Shown in pieces: positions 10,389-22,900 of a stretch of DNA of 64,000 bases. Origin of the DNA: Inonotus obliquus. Lineage: Eukaryota; Basidiomycota; Agaricomycetes; Hymenochaetales; Hymenochaetaceae. A model generated the notes under the pieces. That model worked only from the letters and a program-made list of their open reading frames with translations, did not search any database and had not been told where the DNA came from. The DNA is taken from assembly GCA_032164295.1 (NCBI GenBank), contig JAJHTX010000006.1, positions 1,550,001-1,614,000 on the forward strand, written 5' to 3'. How positions within the stretch are numbered: position 1 is the stretch's first letter; each line of letters begins with the position of its first letter. The translations under genes were made by a program, and so were the position numbers.

Positions 10389-12337
10389 ATGTTCATATCC
10401 AGGACAGTACGTGCAAACTCGTGACGTGCTGGCTCTTTCTGCTCATATAATCTCAACCTTTTCTCGTTAGGCATGCACTCGAGTACCTGCAAGAGTCTTA
10501 GCGTACGTCTGCCTCATTTTAGCATAACCGAGCTACTTCCAGATTCAAAATTTCACCCTTAGCTCAAGTCGGTATGGGACTGCACAGGTTGCAAAGAGAT
10601 ACATGGCCTCAGCAACGTCCGAACGTCTGTTGCAAATTGGGGAGAAGCATGTAACCAAGGGCTTGGGACGTCTTACTGACGCGATCATCACGAAGGGAGA
10701 AGGTTCTTATGTTACTCTGCACGATGGCAGGAAATTGCTTGACTTTACTTGCGGTATTGGTGTGACAAATCTGGGTCAGTTATCCCAAAAGTCTCAGCAA
10801 GAGTCCCTCATGGACTGAGCAGGGTTTAGGACATTGCCATCCGAGAGTTAGCAAGGCTGCAGCAGAACAATGCTTGAATCTCACACATGGTCAAGTAAGT
10901 CTACTTTATGCCCTTTGGATAAACCATTCTAACACTTGGTGCCCCATTGAAGGTTAGTATTGCGTACCACGCTCCTTACCTTCAACTCATCGAGAAATTG
11001 CTGCCCGTGATGCCGCATTCTTCGCTTGACTCGTTTTTCTTTTGGAACTCGGGCTCTGAAGCGGTCGAGGCATCAATCAAGATGGCTAGATTGTTCACTG
11101 GACGACAGAACGTGATTGTGATGCAAGGTAGACATAGTTGAATGCAGGATTGCGACTTTTGATGGCTTATTATGAAATTTCCAGGTGCCTATCACGGGAG
11201 AACATTTGGTGCTATGGCGTTAACCAGAAGCAAGACAATTTATTTCGATGGTTCAGAACCTCTCATGGTGAGCTTCCAGTCTCTCTGGGAATGTACTTGT
11301 ACTTATTAATTGTATCCCACAGCCAGGCGTGTTTCCTACGCCATTTCCCTACTGGCACCAACTTGGGCTTCCTCCGTCGACAAGCGAGGAGGAACTTGTC
11401 AGTCGGTGCCTTTACCAGCTTGAGCTCCTCTTGGCCCAACAAACTCCGCCGAGTCGTACGGCAGCGATCCTCATTGAGCCTGTCATTGGTGAAGGCGGTT
11501 ATGTTCCCGCACCAACTTCTTACCTCAAGGGTCTGCGTGAGATTGCTGACAAGCACGGAATTCTATTGATCTTCGATGAAGTGCAATGCGGGTTTGGAAG
11601 AACCGGGAAATACTTCGCAACCGAATACAGCGGCGTCCGACCAGACATACTGGTTATAGCGAAGGTGAAGAAGCTTCACAAATATGAGATATGTCAACTG
11701 ATATTCTTGCAGGGAATCGCGAATGGATTCCCATTGAGCGGCGTAGTTACCCGCACAGAACTGAACGACAAGCTGAAGCCCGGATTTATGGTAAGCCTTT
11801 TCTCGATCATGAGAAGAGATCTAGCCTGAGACTGAGGTATCTGTAGGGTGGTACGTATGCTGGCAACGCGGTCGCGTGCGCTGCGGGCGTGGCGTGTGCG
11901 GATGCGATGAAGGAAGAAAACGTGTTGGACAATGCACAAAAAAGGTATGGGATTTCACGCATATCTTGAGAGAGAGCACCACAGTGATGAACACACTTCG
12001 CAGATCGAAGGAGTTGATTACTTCCCTGGACAAGTTGCGGGAGAACCCAGATATAGGGAAACACATACTTGATATCCGTGGGCTCGGGCTTATGATTGGC
12101 GTAGAGTTTGCTTCTCCTTCGACGCCGCCGGGTGACATCGCATACCGTGCAGATGCGCCGAAGGACATGGCGAGCCGAGTGGCCAAGAAGTGCATTGAGA
12201 AGGGGATGTATATACTGACTACATCGATCTATCCAGTTGTCCGGTTTATCCCAGCACTGAATATAACAGCGGAGGATCTAGCAAAGGGGATTGATATTTT
12301 TGCGGAAGCAGTGGAGGAAGTTGTACGAGAGGGATGA
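10389..12337 (+). CDS. class III PLP aminotransferase, probable 4-aminobutyrate aminotransferase
   Basis: It transfers an amino group with pyridoxal phosphate as cofactor; the GABA-shunt enzyme makes succinate semialdehyde from GABA. Recognised features in order are [62 protein letters not shown], the cofactor-aspartate motif [14 protein letters not shown], and [15 protein letters not shown] with the Schiff-base lysine. The first exons (10389-10406, 10471-10502, then from 10563) give an Arg- and Ser-rich N-terminus ([27 protein letters not shown]) that looks like a mitochondrial targeting peptide. Further introns include 10775-10829 and 10895-10952. The stop is at 12335-12337. Related ornithine-type or broad-specificity omega-aminotransferases share these motifs, so the substrate is the least certain part. 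Confidence 0.85.
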
Positions 12338-12761
12338 GTGGGAAATTGATAGCAGAATTGACGAACAGACTAGCTGATGTAGGTTAGAGAGAGAAAACAA
12401 ATGATACTAAAAATAAATCAAGTGGAGCAAACCGCGGAATGTTTTTTTAAGGATGGATTGCTGAGATCCATGACGTCGGGTCATGCCGTAGCCAGCCGTA
12501 GCCTGCCGGTCAGACAAGGCTCTCTTGGTCGTCTGCCGCTCTCATGCGGCACACTTGGCGTGCCGTGTGTATCCTTCCCCTCGTCACCCTACAAGCCTTG
12601 CCTCTGCCTCCCTTCTGGCTTGTTGGTCGTCGTGCGTAGGATCGCCCACCCGTCAACCCAGCCAACGCATCGTACCGTCGCGCATAGTCCAGGTTGCCGA
12701 CTCGGAGAAGTCTGATTTCTGATTTGGGCGTCCTGATTGCCTTCCCTTTCAATAATCGGAA
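12338..12761. other. intergenic, tandem gene spacer
   Basis: This spacer lies between two rightward genes. A pyrimidine-rich stretch (about 12560-12620) before the next start codon looks like a fungal promoter. No RNA gene or repeat was recognised. Confidence 0.4.
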
Positions 12762-14992
12762 ATGACCGCAATATCATCTCGAGTGGTGCGTTTCGTACTG
12801 AACTTTGGATGGCTCGCGCTATGTGGTTGGGCGTACATTCCGGCATTGCCGACCAATGATAGCGCGGAGGTCAGCAGGGGTGTTAATGAGAGCGATACAT
12901 CTATGCTCAGACTTCAGTGGTATGTTTTCAGTCTCCTTTTTGCCCGACGCAGATACCTGACATTTATTATCTGTAGGTATCCAAATGCGTCCGTCTACCT
13001 CTGTTTGCTGTCAGGTTGATTTCAAGCATTGATAATGGTGTGGCATTACCTGCAGCTCGTTTTCCCAGACCGTATCATACCAATTGGTCGGAGCAGAGAG
13101 CACAGGGATAAACAAAGTGTGTCCTGGTGTTGGTTCCCGATAATATTAGTCTGACTGTTTCAAAGGGCGCCCTCGTCCATTTCTCTGAACAAAACAACAC
13201 GGGTGATATCAGTACGTTTGGTAAACCCAGCGCATGAGTCATGCCACTCAATCTTTCCTACGCCTGTAGCCGCGACGCCATGGATTGCCTTTGTCTCTTG
13301 CGACTCGAATGGGACTGATTTCTCAATGGAGGATGATGTATTCACGCTGGCTCGCGATCGAGGAGCTGTCGCTGCTGTACGTCTTGACATCGATCCGCCA
13401 TGCGCAGCGTATCTGACGAATCTCTAGCTGTTGTATTCTCAATGGTCCGAGGCATGTATTATTAATGCCGAATACTCAGACCCTGCGTCGTTCGACCAGG
13501 TGTTTGATATTTTCTCCACAAAGTCCCTTCCGACAGCTCGGTACGTTAGTTTCGTAAGGGACGTCCCGATGGATGTCTCAATGTTGGTTACTGACTCACG
13601 CCGGTTTTCTTGCAGTACTATTGAGAATGCGTTCACGAATGTAAACCAGACGCTTTACGGATCGTTCAATGCGGCAATGTTGAACAGGTCTTCCGATAAC
13701 GTCAGCGACAGTATATCTACGGGCCAAGTTACACCAGGCTATCTAATTGCGACACTAACGGCAGCCAATGCTACTTTACCGGATGATGGTGACGGCAATG
13801 ACCCGGGTTCTACGACCGCCAGCCCAGGTAATAATAGTGGCACAGATCTGGCAATGTAAGAAACAATAACTCACCCCAAGCAAGTGCTTGACATGCTCTC
13901 CTTTAGGATTGTTCTATACGTGATAACTGGAGCCGTATCGCTATTGTTCTGCATTGTGATTCTATCAGGAGTAAGTTTCTCTTCAAGATTGCACAAGTCT
14001 TCGTTAGTCACACCGTGCCTGTTATTTAGGCCATACGCGCTATTCGAAATCCTGAACGGTACGGCCCAAGACCTCCTGATCCGACGATGGGTGGCGAGTT
14101 TGGGCAAGGCCAAAGCCGCGCACGCGGACTTACGCGGGCAATCCTCGACACATTCCCGGTTATCAAGTTCAGTCGTATGCCAGTCACCCAAAGAAACTTT
14201 GGAGACCCAACTATTGCTCCAAAAACCGCTGACGTGGAGTCCGGTTCGGAAAATGGAATCGACATGCAGATGGCTGAGATGCCGGCTTCAAGGCAGGCTC
14301 CTCAAGCCGACTCGGGAAGCGCTTCGGCAGAGAGAACGGCAGCTCCTGTTGTGACCACTCACTTTCCGCGGAACAGTGCCGAAACGGACAGCACAAGTAC
14401 TCCTGGCGCTGGACCATCTTCTCCTCACAACGGTGGGAATAATGTTACTAGTCCTGACGGTCAAATGTTGGCTTCCCCTACTGCCCGCACGTTCGCGGCC
14501 GCCGAATCAAGCTCAGATAACAACAATCTCATGCCAGAGGCTATTGGCCGCGAGACATGTCCTATCTGCATTATCGACTTTGAAGAGGGCGATGATATTC
14601 GAGTATTACCGTGTGAAGGGAGACACGTTTTTCACCAAGCTTGCGTCGATCAATGGTTGCTTGAGCTTTCGAGTAGTTGTCCCATTTGCCGTCAAGGTGA
14701 TTCTAATAGTTCTTTGCGTGAGTGAGTTGAGTACTGATGACATTCTTTTGCAGACTTCAATGCGTTAGAGGAGATGATTGCAAGCGGCGATAACGCGAAT
14801 GAAAATCATGATGAGACTCGTGAACAGGAACGGCGTGGCTCATTTGTGGGTTCACGTTTTTCACGTTATCTCCGCTTCGCACGCGGTCGAAGAGGGCACC
14901 ACCATATCCATCGACCTTGGGGCAATCGCGATGACACCACGGAAGATCCTACGGACCCTCCTTTGCCTTTGGTTCGTGATACGGCCTTGTGA
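12762..14992 (+). CDS. RING-H2 membrane E3 ubiquitin ligase with PA-like lumenal domain
   Basis: A multi-exon gene for a single-pass membrane ubiquitin ligase. The N-terminus is hydrophobic ([21 protein letters not shown]), as a signal peptide. A lumenal part follows with the PA-like stretch [28 protein letters not shown] and several Asn-X-Ser/Thr sites. A transmembrane helix comes next ([21 protein letters not shown], about 13908-13970), then a long disordered cytosolic region and a RING-H2 finger ([23 protein letters not shown]) at about 14557-14694. The tail is Arg/His-rich and ends at 14992. This domain order matches PA-TM-RING ligases that sort endosomal or vacuolar membrane cargo. Its 3' end converges on the HSP9/12 gene. 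Confidence 0.8.
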
Positions 14993-15300
14993 CCTTTCTT
15001 GTAGCATTACATCCACCACTTATGATTGTCGCTTCTTGTAAAAGTATTATCGTTTTGTTTCTTTATTAGGGAACATTTCGCTATCGACATTCAAGACAAT
15101 ATTTCTAGTTTACTACCCATGCAGTGCTATATAGTATTAAATGCTCTCCGAGAACAGGACAACTCATCTCGCATCATGGTTTTTGTATAGCATAATATGG
15201 AGCACTGGCATTATAACATTTATTCAAGGTATCGTACAAACTACATGTGCATATATTCATCATGACATTGCATCAACGCAGTCCATGACCGTGACGACAA
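14993..15300. other. convergent intergenic spacer
   Basis: AT-rich 3' flank shared by two converging genes. No gene or structured RNA was seen. Confidence 0.5.
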
Positions 15301-15790
15301 TCAGTTGCTGTTACCCATACCAAGAGCATTCTTGGTCTTATCCATTAACGAACGCTATTCGACATCGAATATAATCATGAGAGAACCGATCAATTATGAA
15401 AAGTATGTGCACGAAACTCACATCATCGTTATTGCTCGAGAGCGTATTCGAGGACGTATTCGAGGACGTATGGAACTTGTCTCCAACCTTTTGAGTGTAC
15501 GATTTCTCGCTCTATCATTCGCAGTCACATGTCAGTCTCAATGGTCCAAAAGATTATTAGAAATAAGATAATTCACCTCTGGTTGAGCATGTGCAGCAGC
15601 TGAGTCTGTCTTACCTTGGGCTTTGTCACGCCAGTGCTCAGTAGTCGATTTTTCTGAGTCAGGCTGGCAAATGGTAGGGAAATAAGAAAATCAGTTGGGA
15701 CGAATTGGATTTAAGGCGGTTAAAGAAAACACGCACCTTCAACTTTGCCTCAGCACGGTCAGTGAATCCCCATCGAGCGTTGTCGGACAT
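15301..15790 (-). CDS. HSP9/HSP12-family stress protein
   Basis: A small hydrophilic stress protein of the fungal HSP9/HSP12 family, which in yeast associates with and stabilises the plasma membrane during stress and stationary phase. Four exons, 15737-15790, 15577-15663, 15422-15511 and 15301-15354, join in frame to 94 residues. The family signature is clear: MSDNARWGFTDRAEAKLKP at the N-terminus, then PDSEKSTTEHWRDKAQGK, PESEKSYTQKVGDKF and DKTKNALGM near the C-terminus. The third exon carries a Ser/Asn/Thr stretch made by a 12-bp tandem duplication. A TATA box lies about 110 bp upstream, as expected for a strongly induced gene. Confidence 0.9.
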
Positions 15791-15900
15791 GATGAAATAT
15801 GAGATTTAAAATGTGAGTGAAAGTTTAGATGCGATAAATTTGTGAGTTGTTCAGTAGAAACTTGAGTTTGATGATGACTTTCCGACCACTCAAAGATCCT

Positions 15901-15910
15901 CTTTATATAC
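15901..15910 (-). promoter_or_regulatory. TATA box of the HSP9/12 gene
   Basis: On the minus strand the sequence reads GTATATAAAG about 110 bp upstream of the HSP9/12 start codon. Yeast HSP12-type genes have TATA-containing, stress-induced promoters, so this fits. Confidence 0.6.
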
Positions 15911-16495
15911 CTCAGGCTGCGTAGAGTCGTAGGAACCGTAGACAGACCAGAGAGCTCAAGTTATCTTTATGACGATAGAAATGACGCAGTGGTACCGCAG
16001 TGGCCACTGGAGCGCGCCAAGGTCTGTTATGATTATATTTTGCTCTGGAGTAGGTGCCTATTGGTTTGGCGAAGTCCTAAGGCGGAGAACAACATTTAGC
16101 GTGATGGCAATGATGCAAACAAGAACTTGAGGTGGGGCTTAGGTGCTTGAACTCGACCCAGACGTAGCATTGGTGGGGCCGGATAACAAGATAGTTGGTG
16201 GTCGGGTGGTGTTGGGTGGTGAAAGAAGTTTGATTTGTTGATTACAGCAGTGATGTCACATATCACATGATCGTGTGGCTCCCGTCTCCTCATATGCTCA
16301 TACAGTCGATAGCATCATGCAGAGGGGAGTATAGATATTGAGAAAATGTAGTTCCAGAGCTGATTAACTAGTTGATATCGTATCGTACAAGCGAAAGACT
16401 CAGAGGGCCCGGGAAAGGAAGTCAAAACAGCATTGTTTGAAAGCCCAATGTAAATCATATACGAAGGCAACCAGGGAGGTCAAATTATCGATCAA
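15911..16495. promoter_or_regulatory. upstream region of HSP9/12, no gene seen
   Basis: A long upstream region for a small gene. I looked for heat-shock (GAA/TTC) and stress (AGGGG) elements and saw no convincing cluster. Short open frames here show no recognisable domain. Confidence 0.4.
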
Positions 16496-16808
16496 TCACA
16501 TAAGTGCCGCGGTTTCCTTGAAGAACGTAGGCATACTGATGTCAGCGGAAGTGGTACTACTTGATTGCGATGATGCTGATTTGGTATCCTCCTGTGATAA
16601 TGCCTGGTTAGAAGACGTTTAGAATGTATTCCGGGTTCTAGAAGACCTACCTTGGGTTTGGCCATGCGAACGCCGTGATCTCGAGATGTGGATAGAGAGT
16701 TCTCCAGCGGAGAAGTCTATTAATTAATTGTTTCAGTAATTAGTACCAGGCGGGAAGTACGATGAAGCATCTACTAACCTTTGCGGATGCACTGGTGCTA
16801 CCTGGCAT
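16496..16808 (-). CDS. small unknown protein, three exons, about 67 aa
   Basis: Three short exons (16779-16808, 16651-16716, 16496-16603) join in frame through clean introns with GTTAGT and GTAGGT donors and TAG/CAG acceptors. The product starts MPGSTSASAKTSPLENS, is Ser/Thr-rich and hydrophilic, and ends PTFFKETAALM. A second acceptor 12 bp into exon 3 would remove four residues (ALSQ) and keep the frame. I recognise no domain, signal peptide or membrane segment. It lies between HSP9/12 and Sm D3 on the same strand. The in-frame splicing is the only support; it could be a chance arrangement or a non-coding transcript. Confidence 0.45.
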
Positions 16809-17368
16809 GGTGTACGTTGACGATTGGGTATGATTGATATGGTTGGTATGCCCAGCCACGCACAGCACTTCAAGTCTTTATGGTCTTCCAGCTCACAGAC
16901 GTAGTACAAGGGTGACGCAAGACGACTCAGCATTAGCACAAAAGGCTCCGAAGTGGATGGAGTGATACGCCGGCATGACGGTGGAAAGTGAGTAAATTGC
17001 AGGAGGACAGGACAGATTCGTGGTGGAGAGCTGACGTAATACACAAGGAGGAGGCCATTCAACTAAAGTTCCACCACAAGCAAATGAAGCCGAATCTTTA
17101 AATTCGACTTGCGATCGTGATTAAGATAATGAATCTGCTCGTTTGACTTGAGGTACCCAGACTCCGCAGCCTCTTTCATGTCTCGACATCGGACCAAAAT
17201 TGATTGCGAGAACAGAAGTAGAAAACAAATTTCAGACAACTGCTATACAGTAAAGACGATGCTCACTCAATCTAGGAGAATCAAACTGGCACGGCCACAG
17301 ACAAATATCAATCGATATTTTTACACAAGAAACACGCAAATCCTACCGACAAACGTCTAATGGTAATC
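16809..17368. other. intergenic, no gene supported
   Basis: A spacer between two leftward genes. It contains a 109-codon minus-strand frame (16733-17062) that lacks an ATG at its start and overlaps the first exon of the small gene in another frame. The stretch 17100-17340 is AT-rich and shows nothing recognisable. Confidence 0.45.
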
Positions 17369-17914
17369 TCAACGGCGAATACCACGAGCAGCGGGTTGCC
17401 CACGACCACGCCGAGCTGTAATAGAAAGACGGTTTCAGCAACAACTCGAACTGTGGATGTGAAGAATAACATACCGTTTGCGCGCATAATTGTCGCACGA
17501 CCACGCGCTGTACCAATACCCCGTCCCTTCATGGCATTTGGACCCACCCGTTTGAACCTGATAGAAAGTCAGATATCCGATCCTTCACAAGATCTTGAAA
17601 GGCGACTTACATTGGTGCATTCTGCAACATATCTGGGACGATGAAAAACTTGATCATACTTCCCCTGATATACACTTGGTCTAATTGTGAAACGCGACCA
17701 TCTCTCCCCGTTACTGTGATATCCCTCAATGAGATATTTAGCGAGTCTTCCGCTGTAAAGATCAAGTTAGAATGAGATTTCAAGTTTCATTTTGTGTTTG
17801 CATACCTTCGGCAAGTTTTCCTCGATATAGCTGGCCTGTCTTTAGCTCGACGGTTATTATGTGTCCTAGAGATTCATGAAGTAACTTGACGGGAACACCC
17901 AGACTGCTCGCCAT
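17369..17914 (-). CDS. SMD3: small nuclear ribonucleoprotein Sm D3
   Basis: A core spliceosomal Sm protein that forms the heptameric ring on U snRNAs with SmB, D1, D2, E, F and G. Four exons give about 127 residues. The Sm fold is readable throughout: [39 protein letters not shown] (Sm1), [20 protein letters not shown] (Sm2, with the conserved YIRGS), then MLQNAP. The C-terminus is rich in Arg and Gly ([14 protein letters not shown]), the tail type that is symmetrically dimethylated in Sm proteins. Length and order match fungal and animal SmD3. The promoter is shared divergently with the Ies2 gene. Confidence 0.95.
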
Positions 17915-18366
17915 TGTCGCTAGGTTTTTGTTGTTGAGTAGGGCTGGGCTGAAGTGACGGATCGGATGTTGACAAGCGTCACAAGTATGTCACGAAGGCG
18001 TGGGAACTATTGTCCTACCAGGTGATCACAGTACAAATTATTGGATACATGTCAAGCTGCTTCCTAAATGCATATTGTGCAAAACGTGCCTTCATAACAA
18101 CCATGTAGTGTGGATTGTTGATTTACTGTAGATGTCGCCAAGTGCGGTTTTGCATCGGATTTTTGGGAGAACACCGAATGGGCTTGGGATGGACCAAATA
18201 TAGAAATTGAATATTTGAGGTAGATTTCTGAATCGACCACGAACTCCGGAAGAATAGGAAGGAAGAATCAGCGGTATGTCCGTTCCCAGCCTTCCCTCTC
18301 ATTTCACACACCATCATCCCCCGCCACCAATAAATACGAAAAAAAAGGCATCTGAACGACCTTGAC
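17915..18366. promoter_or_regulatory. divergent promoter region, SMD3 / IES2
   Basis: A 452-bp region between divergent start codons, AT-rich toward the IES2 side. No defined motif was recognised. Confidence 0.4.
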
Positions 18367-19735
18367 ATGCCTCCTCGCAGGAAACAGCCAGCCAGAAGGG
18401 CGAGTCTGAGAAAGCAGCAGTACCCTCCCTCTCCGCCAGAGCCTGTCATCGAAGCTATGGAGGTTGATGAAAGCGTTGAAGGTGAACATCCCGCCGCGAT
18501 AGGTGTGCTGTCCTAGCTCTAATCCAAGACTATATCTAGACATGGATATGTCAGATGATGCCCCACTCGACGCAGACTTATCTGAGGCAGTCGGCGGCCT
18601 AGAAGACAACGGGAGTGAGAGTGACAACGAGCAGGAAGACGAAGTCGATATAGAGATTAATGGGGAGGATCCACTGGCTGTGGACGATGAAGAGCAGGAG
18701 GATGAAGTGAGTTTCGACATGACCTACCATGCAGTGTTGGGGCTCATTCCTGCCTAGTTGTCTTCAACATCACCGTCACCTCCGCCGAAGGTGACAAAGG
18801 CCAAATCGTCTCCGGCCAAACCTCGGCTTAAAATCAAGCTGAAGTTGTCGGGAGTACCGCATAATGCAACTCCCACACCTAGCGATGAAATGCCTCTACG
18901 TCCTGGCCGGAAGGGACATCCGAAGCGTACGTGCATCATATTCTGCTGCAGGTATTGTGCTCAAGCATATTGCGACTCAGATGCCGATGTTGAGTCCGAA
19001 GACGATGAGGAAGACGACGATTCATCAAGCTCAACGCCATACACGGGACCAACACGAATGACCCAAAGGCAGGCAGCGCTCGCTGGAATGGTAGATTCCT
19101 CGGAACATCTGGTACTCGGTACGCCGCTATCTAGATATTGAGCAGAGTCGTTTGCTCAAACCTCATTGTAGAAGAGACTGTTTCGAAAAGGAAGAAGCAC
19201 CTTAACGAAACAGAGTTAGCCCTCAAGAGAGAAGAGACGGCAAGAAAACGCAAGAATTTGACGGCGAAAAAGCTTGAGGATGAGAAGGTTCGCCAACGGC
19301 ATCTGTTCACGGGGCTGAACAGTAGTGACTTTGTTGTTCTTATTTCAGATTGAAACCATCAATCGGTTGCTCAAGAAGCAGACACGACCTCGAGGCAAGA
19401 AGAACGCTGGCACCACCGCTGATGCTGACGAGGACGGTGAACAGGAAGGCGAGGAAGCTTCCGTACCCGCAGCTCCTCCACCACCTCCGACACTTTTCCG
19501 ATGGATCTCATCAAGCAGGACGGATGGGTCTGCCTTGTCCTTCTCTGTCCCACCTTCTCTGATACCAGACCCAAGCGCACCGCAGAAGGTGAAAGTGACA
19601 CACCCACCAACACACAAGCTGCCTACAAGATGTGATGTAGCGGGTTGCGCACTTCCCAGGAAGTATAAACTTGTGAGGGATCCGACCAGAGGTGGTTGTG
19701 GTATGGAGCACCTGAATGCGCTTCAAGTTAGTTAA
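18367..19735 (+). CDS. IES2: INO80 chromatin-remodelling complex subunit Ies2 (PAPA-1 domain)
   Basis: A nuclear protein of the INO80 nucleosome-remodelling complex. It starts MPPRRKQPARRASLRKQQ, then has acidic tracts (ESDNEQEDEVD, ESEDDEEDDD), a basic Pro/Lys region (PKVTKAKSSPAKPRLKIKLK) and TRMTQRQAALAG. The PAPA-1 helix follows (ETARKRKNLTAKKLEDEKIETINRLLKKQ, assembled across an intron). The C-terminus carries a zinc-finger-HIT-like half, RCDVAGCALPRKYK and GGCGMEHLNAL. These are the two domains known in Ies2/INO80B. Introns are short; the first (18503-18539) would be only 37 bp, unusually small, so that junction is tentative. Confidence 0.85.
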
Positions 19736-19952
19736 GCTGTAATGCTTTACTTACCCGGACTTTCTTCTTGCATTTTACTTGAACCAGTATACTTTTGCGG
19801 AGTTATCACACTTGTTATTTTCAATGCCTGATATAATACTATCTCTGGATAAATGCGGAAGTAGGTCAGTACCGAGTGCCGTCGATCGTCCGCATTTGCG
19901 CAAATCTTGGCTTGAAATGAAAGTAACTTCCTGACGCGTCGTGTTCTCCTCG

Positions 19953-22900
19953 ATGTCAGCAATACCGCCGGCCACCGCAAACTCTGCTCGTGATCCCTTC
20001 GAGCTGAATAGGCTCGCAGAGGAGCTAGCCGCTCGTGAGGCTACATCTTCAGCCGATCCAGACCTATCACACGTCGAATTTCCAGAACTACATCCATTAT
20101 CGCACGACAACGAATACCTCAAAGCACCCGAATTCAATGTCGAGGATTTTCTCTTATCTCGTTCGGGTACATCTCTGCCTGACCTTCGTGCAGAACTGCG
20201 CGAGTATCTAGCGAAGTTGAAGGAGGAGCTTGTTAAACTCATCAATGATGATTATGAGGCTTTCATTAGTCTCAGTACGGACTTGCAGGGTGAGGGGGAG
20301 AGACTGGAACGTATAAAATGGCCATTGGGAGAGCTGCGGTCGCAAATACAAGTGAGAGATACCCTGACTGATACTGATATAGTCTCTAACACTTAACCAG
20401 GAATCGAAAGATCAATTACAAGGCGTTCAGGATAGCGTCAAGGTGAAGCTAGACAGAAGAGCGGCTTTACGCGAAGAAAAGGTAAATATATCCAATATGT
20501 TATCACGACAACGAACCGACGTGCTTCACCTCGAAGGCATTACTACAACTCTTATTGAAAATTTCCGATTCAATAACTCGTCTTGAATCACTGCTACTCA
20601 TTTCGTCTCCGCAAGATGCCAACAAACAAGATCAAGTTGGGTATGCAGAGAGGAACTTTGCTACAAGCAGTACTTTCAATGAGAAGTACGTCAGATTGCT
20701 ATCAGTGGAATCTCTACTTATTGTGTTCTCAAGGTCGACGAAAGGGAATCGTGCAAAATATCTTCTTCGTATTGCATCGGAGTATAACCAGCTACTTTAC
20801 CATGCGAAAAAAGCCTCCAGAAGCAACTGCACATTCGTGACAGAGAATCAGCGGGTTCGTGAGTCGCATTGTAGAAGGATGACATTCTGTTGCTAATCTT
20901 GTTCCTCAGAGAATAGAGAGGATAAAATCAACACTGTCGTCGGACCTCGAGCATCACTTTTCAGTCACACTTCTCTCCTTGAATTCGTCCGAAAAGACCT
21001 ACACAGGGAAAGCTAAAAAGCCGGAATTGGAGCACGCTAGGCTTGTGTCAGACCTGGTGGATTGTCTTCGTGCGTACGATATGCTCGGATTGTGGAGAGA
21101 CGCAGAAGACGTTATTAGGCGTGAGCTTGTCCGTACATTTGTGAAGAAGGCGCGTTTCTCTTTCATTGAGTCAATTCAACTTAACTGACACATCATCCGC
21201 GGTATCAGACGGTTTATCCTGGCTGTCTGTCAGGTCCTCGATCTCCTTTGGTGCCGCCTACGCCTTTCATCCAGTATTCTTCTTCCGGCTCAAGTTCAAT
21301 TTCACGTCCGCCTCCCACCCCTTACACTCCATATACTGCCTTGACTTCGAGACAGACCAGCTTCTTCTCGAATCAGGTCGAGCCCGATTCCAGCCCAAAT
21401 CTCCTGAACGATGACGACAATCCTTTGGCTGGCCTGTATAATCAGATCCTTCGATTTATCGCGACAGATATGAAGCCTATCATGGAGGCTGCAGAACAAG
21501 TCGGTTCGAGAGGTTCTCGTAGACCTCCGTTGTCTGGAGGTGTTGAAGAGAATACCGACGGGGACCATGGTTTTGATGTTTTGACAAATGTGATTTGGAC
21601 TGAAGTATCTCGAGCTATCATGGATGATCTGGGTTCTTCCGTTTTCTCCGCGGGTAAACCAGATGATTTTCGAAAGGTATGTAAGCATTCACTGAACCCT
21701 TGTGCGAGAAGGCTGATTGTAACTTGATCCAGAACTACGAGACAACTCGATCCTTCATACGTTCATTTGAATACTTGGCACCTTCATTACAATCCGTCAA
21801 GACATTCCGAGATCACACTGCACTAGAGGCATTCGAACGGCGCTGGCAGTTGCCTGTGTATTTCCAGTTAAGATGGAAGGACATTGTGGGACGTGTAGAA
21901 GAAGCTCTGGAAAGTAGGACACCTTCAATCATCGCCGGTTCGAGATCTGTTGGACAACCTTTGTTTGTCTTGAATCAAACTGCGGCAATCTGGGAGGCGC
22001 TAAAGCAATGTTGGAATTCGGAAATATACTTGCACGATCTTGGGGCTAGGTTCTGGAAGCTTAGTTTGCAAGTACGTGATGCATTCTACCACGTACTCAT
22101 ACTTCTCTGATCTCTGACTTGATTACAGCTCATTAAAAGATATCGGTCATGGATCGAATCCAGCATGCCAACGTTAGAAGGCCCAATAAAGAAGACACCT
22201 ATAGTAGACAAGGTAGTGGTACATAAATCGCAAAGCAATAACTTCAACTTACAGCACACGTAGACGTCTGGAGCGGACACACCAGGTTCTCGTTCCTCAA
22301 CACCTGTCCCATCTCAAGAGACCTCTTCCGTAGGCCGTGTAGCTGACGACGACAGACACCTTCAACAATGCGCACTATTGATGCAGGACATCAAAGAAAT
22401 GGAGAGGGCAGTTCTACAGCTTTGGAACGAAAAAATCAGCAACATGCTTCCTCAAAATATAGCTACTGAAGAGCAGTCCAGTCAGCCCCAAAGTAAGCAT
22501 CAAATTCTACGCTTTTCATTGTATTCCCTGATGTCATGTAATCTTTCAGATACTCTGAGGTCGGCGTTATCCTCCGTAACAGATATCAACATACAACTCT
22601 CCTCGCAAGTCGAAGTGATCCTCATCCGACGATGTTGCGAAGCCCTATCACCCGTCAAATCCCTTCCAGGTCAATTCAGGGCAACATCTCAAAGGCACAT
22701 GCCTACAAAACCCAGTCAATTCGTTCCACTGGTCTTACGTCCAGTAAAACTCTTCTTCGGTTTCGACACAGGTGGAGGTGACGCCAAAGCGCTCAGAAAA
22801 GACTTTTGCATCCCGATAAGTACAAATGTAGTTGAAGCTATTTCAAACAGGTTTGTAATTCTCTTATATTCTCAATATAATATATCTAATCTGTGAGTAA

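Noticed and set aside
15141..15571. Plus-strand frames over the HSP9/12 gene
   Set aside because: They are antisense to exons of the HSP9/12 gene, whose four-exon product matches its family.
16733..17062. 109-codon minus-strand frame
   Set aside because: It begins at a TTG, has no domain, and overlaps the first exon of the small gene in another frame.
19941..19952. Start of COG2 at a GTG
   Set aside because: GTG is not a normal nuclear start in fungi; the ATG at 19953 follows four codons later.
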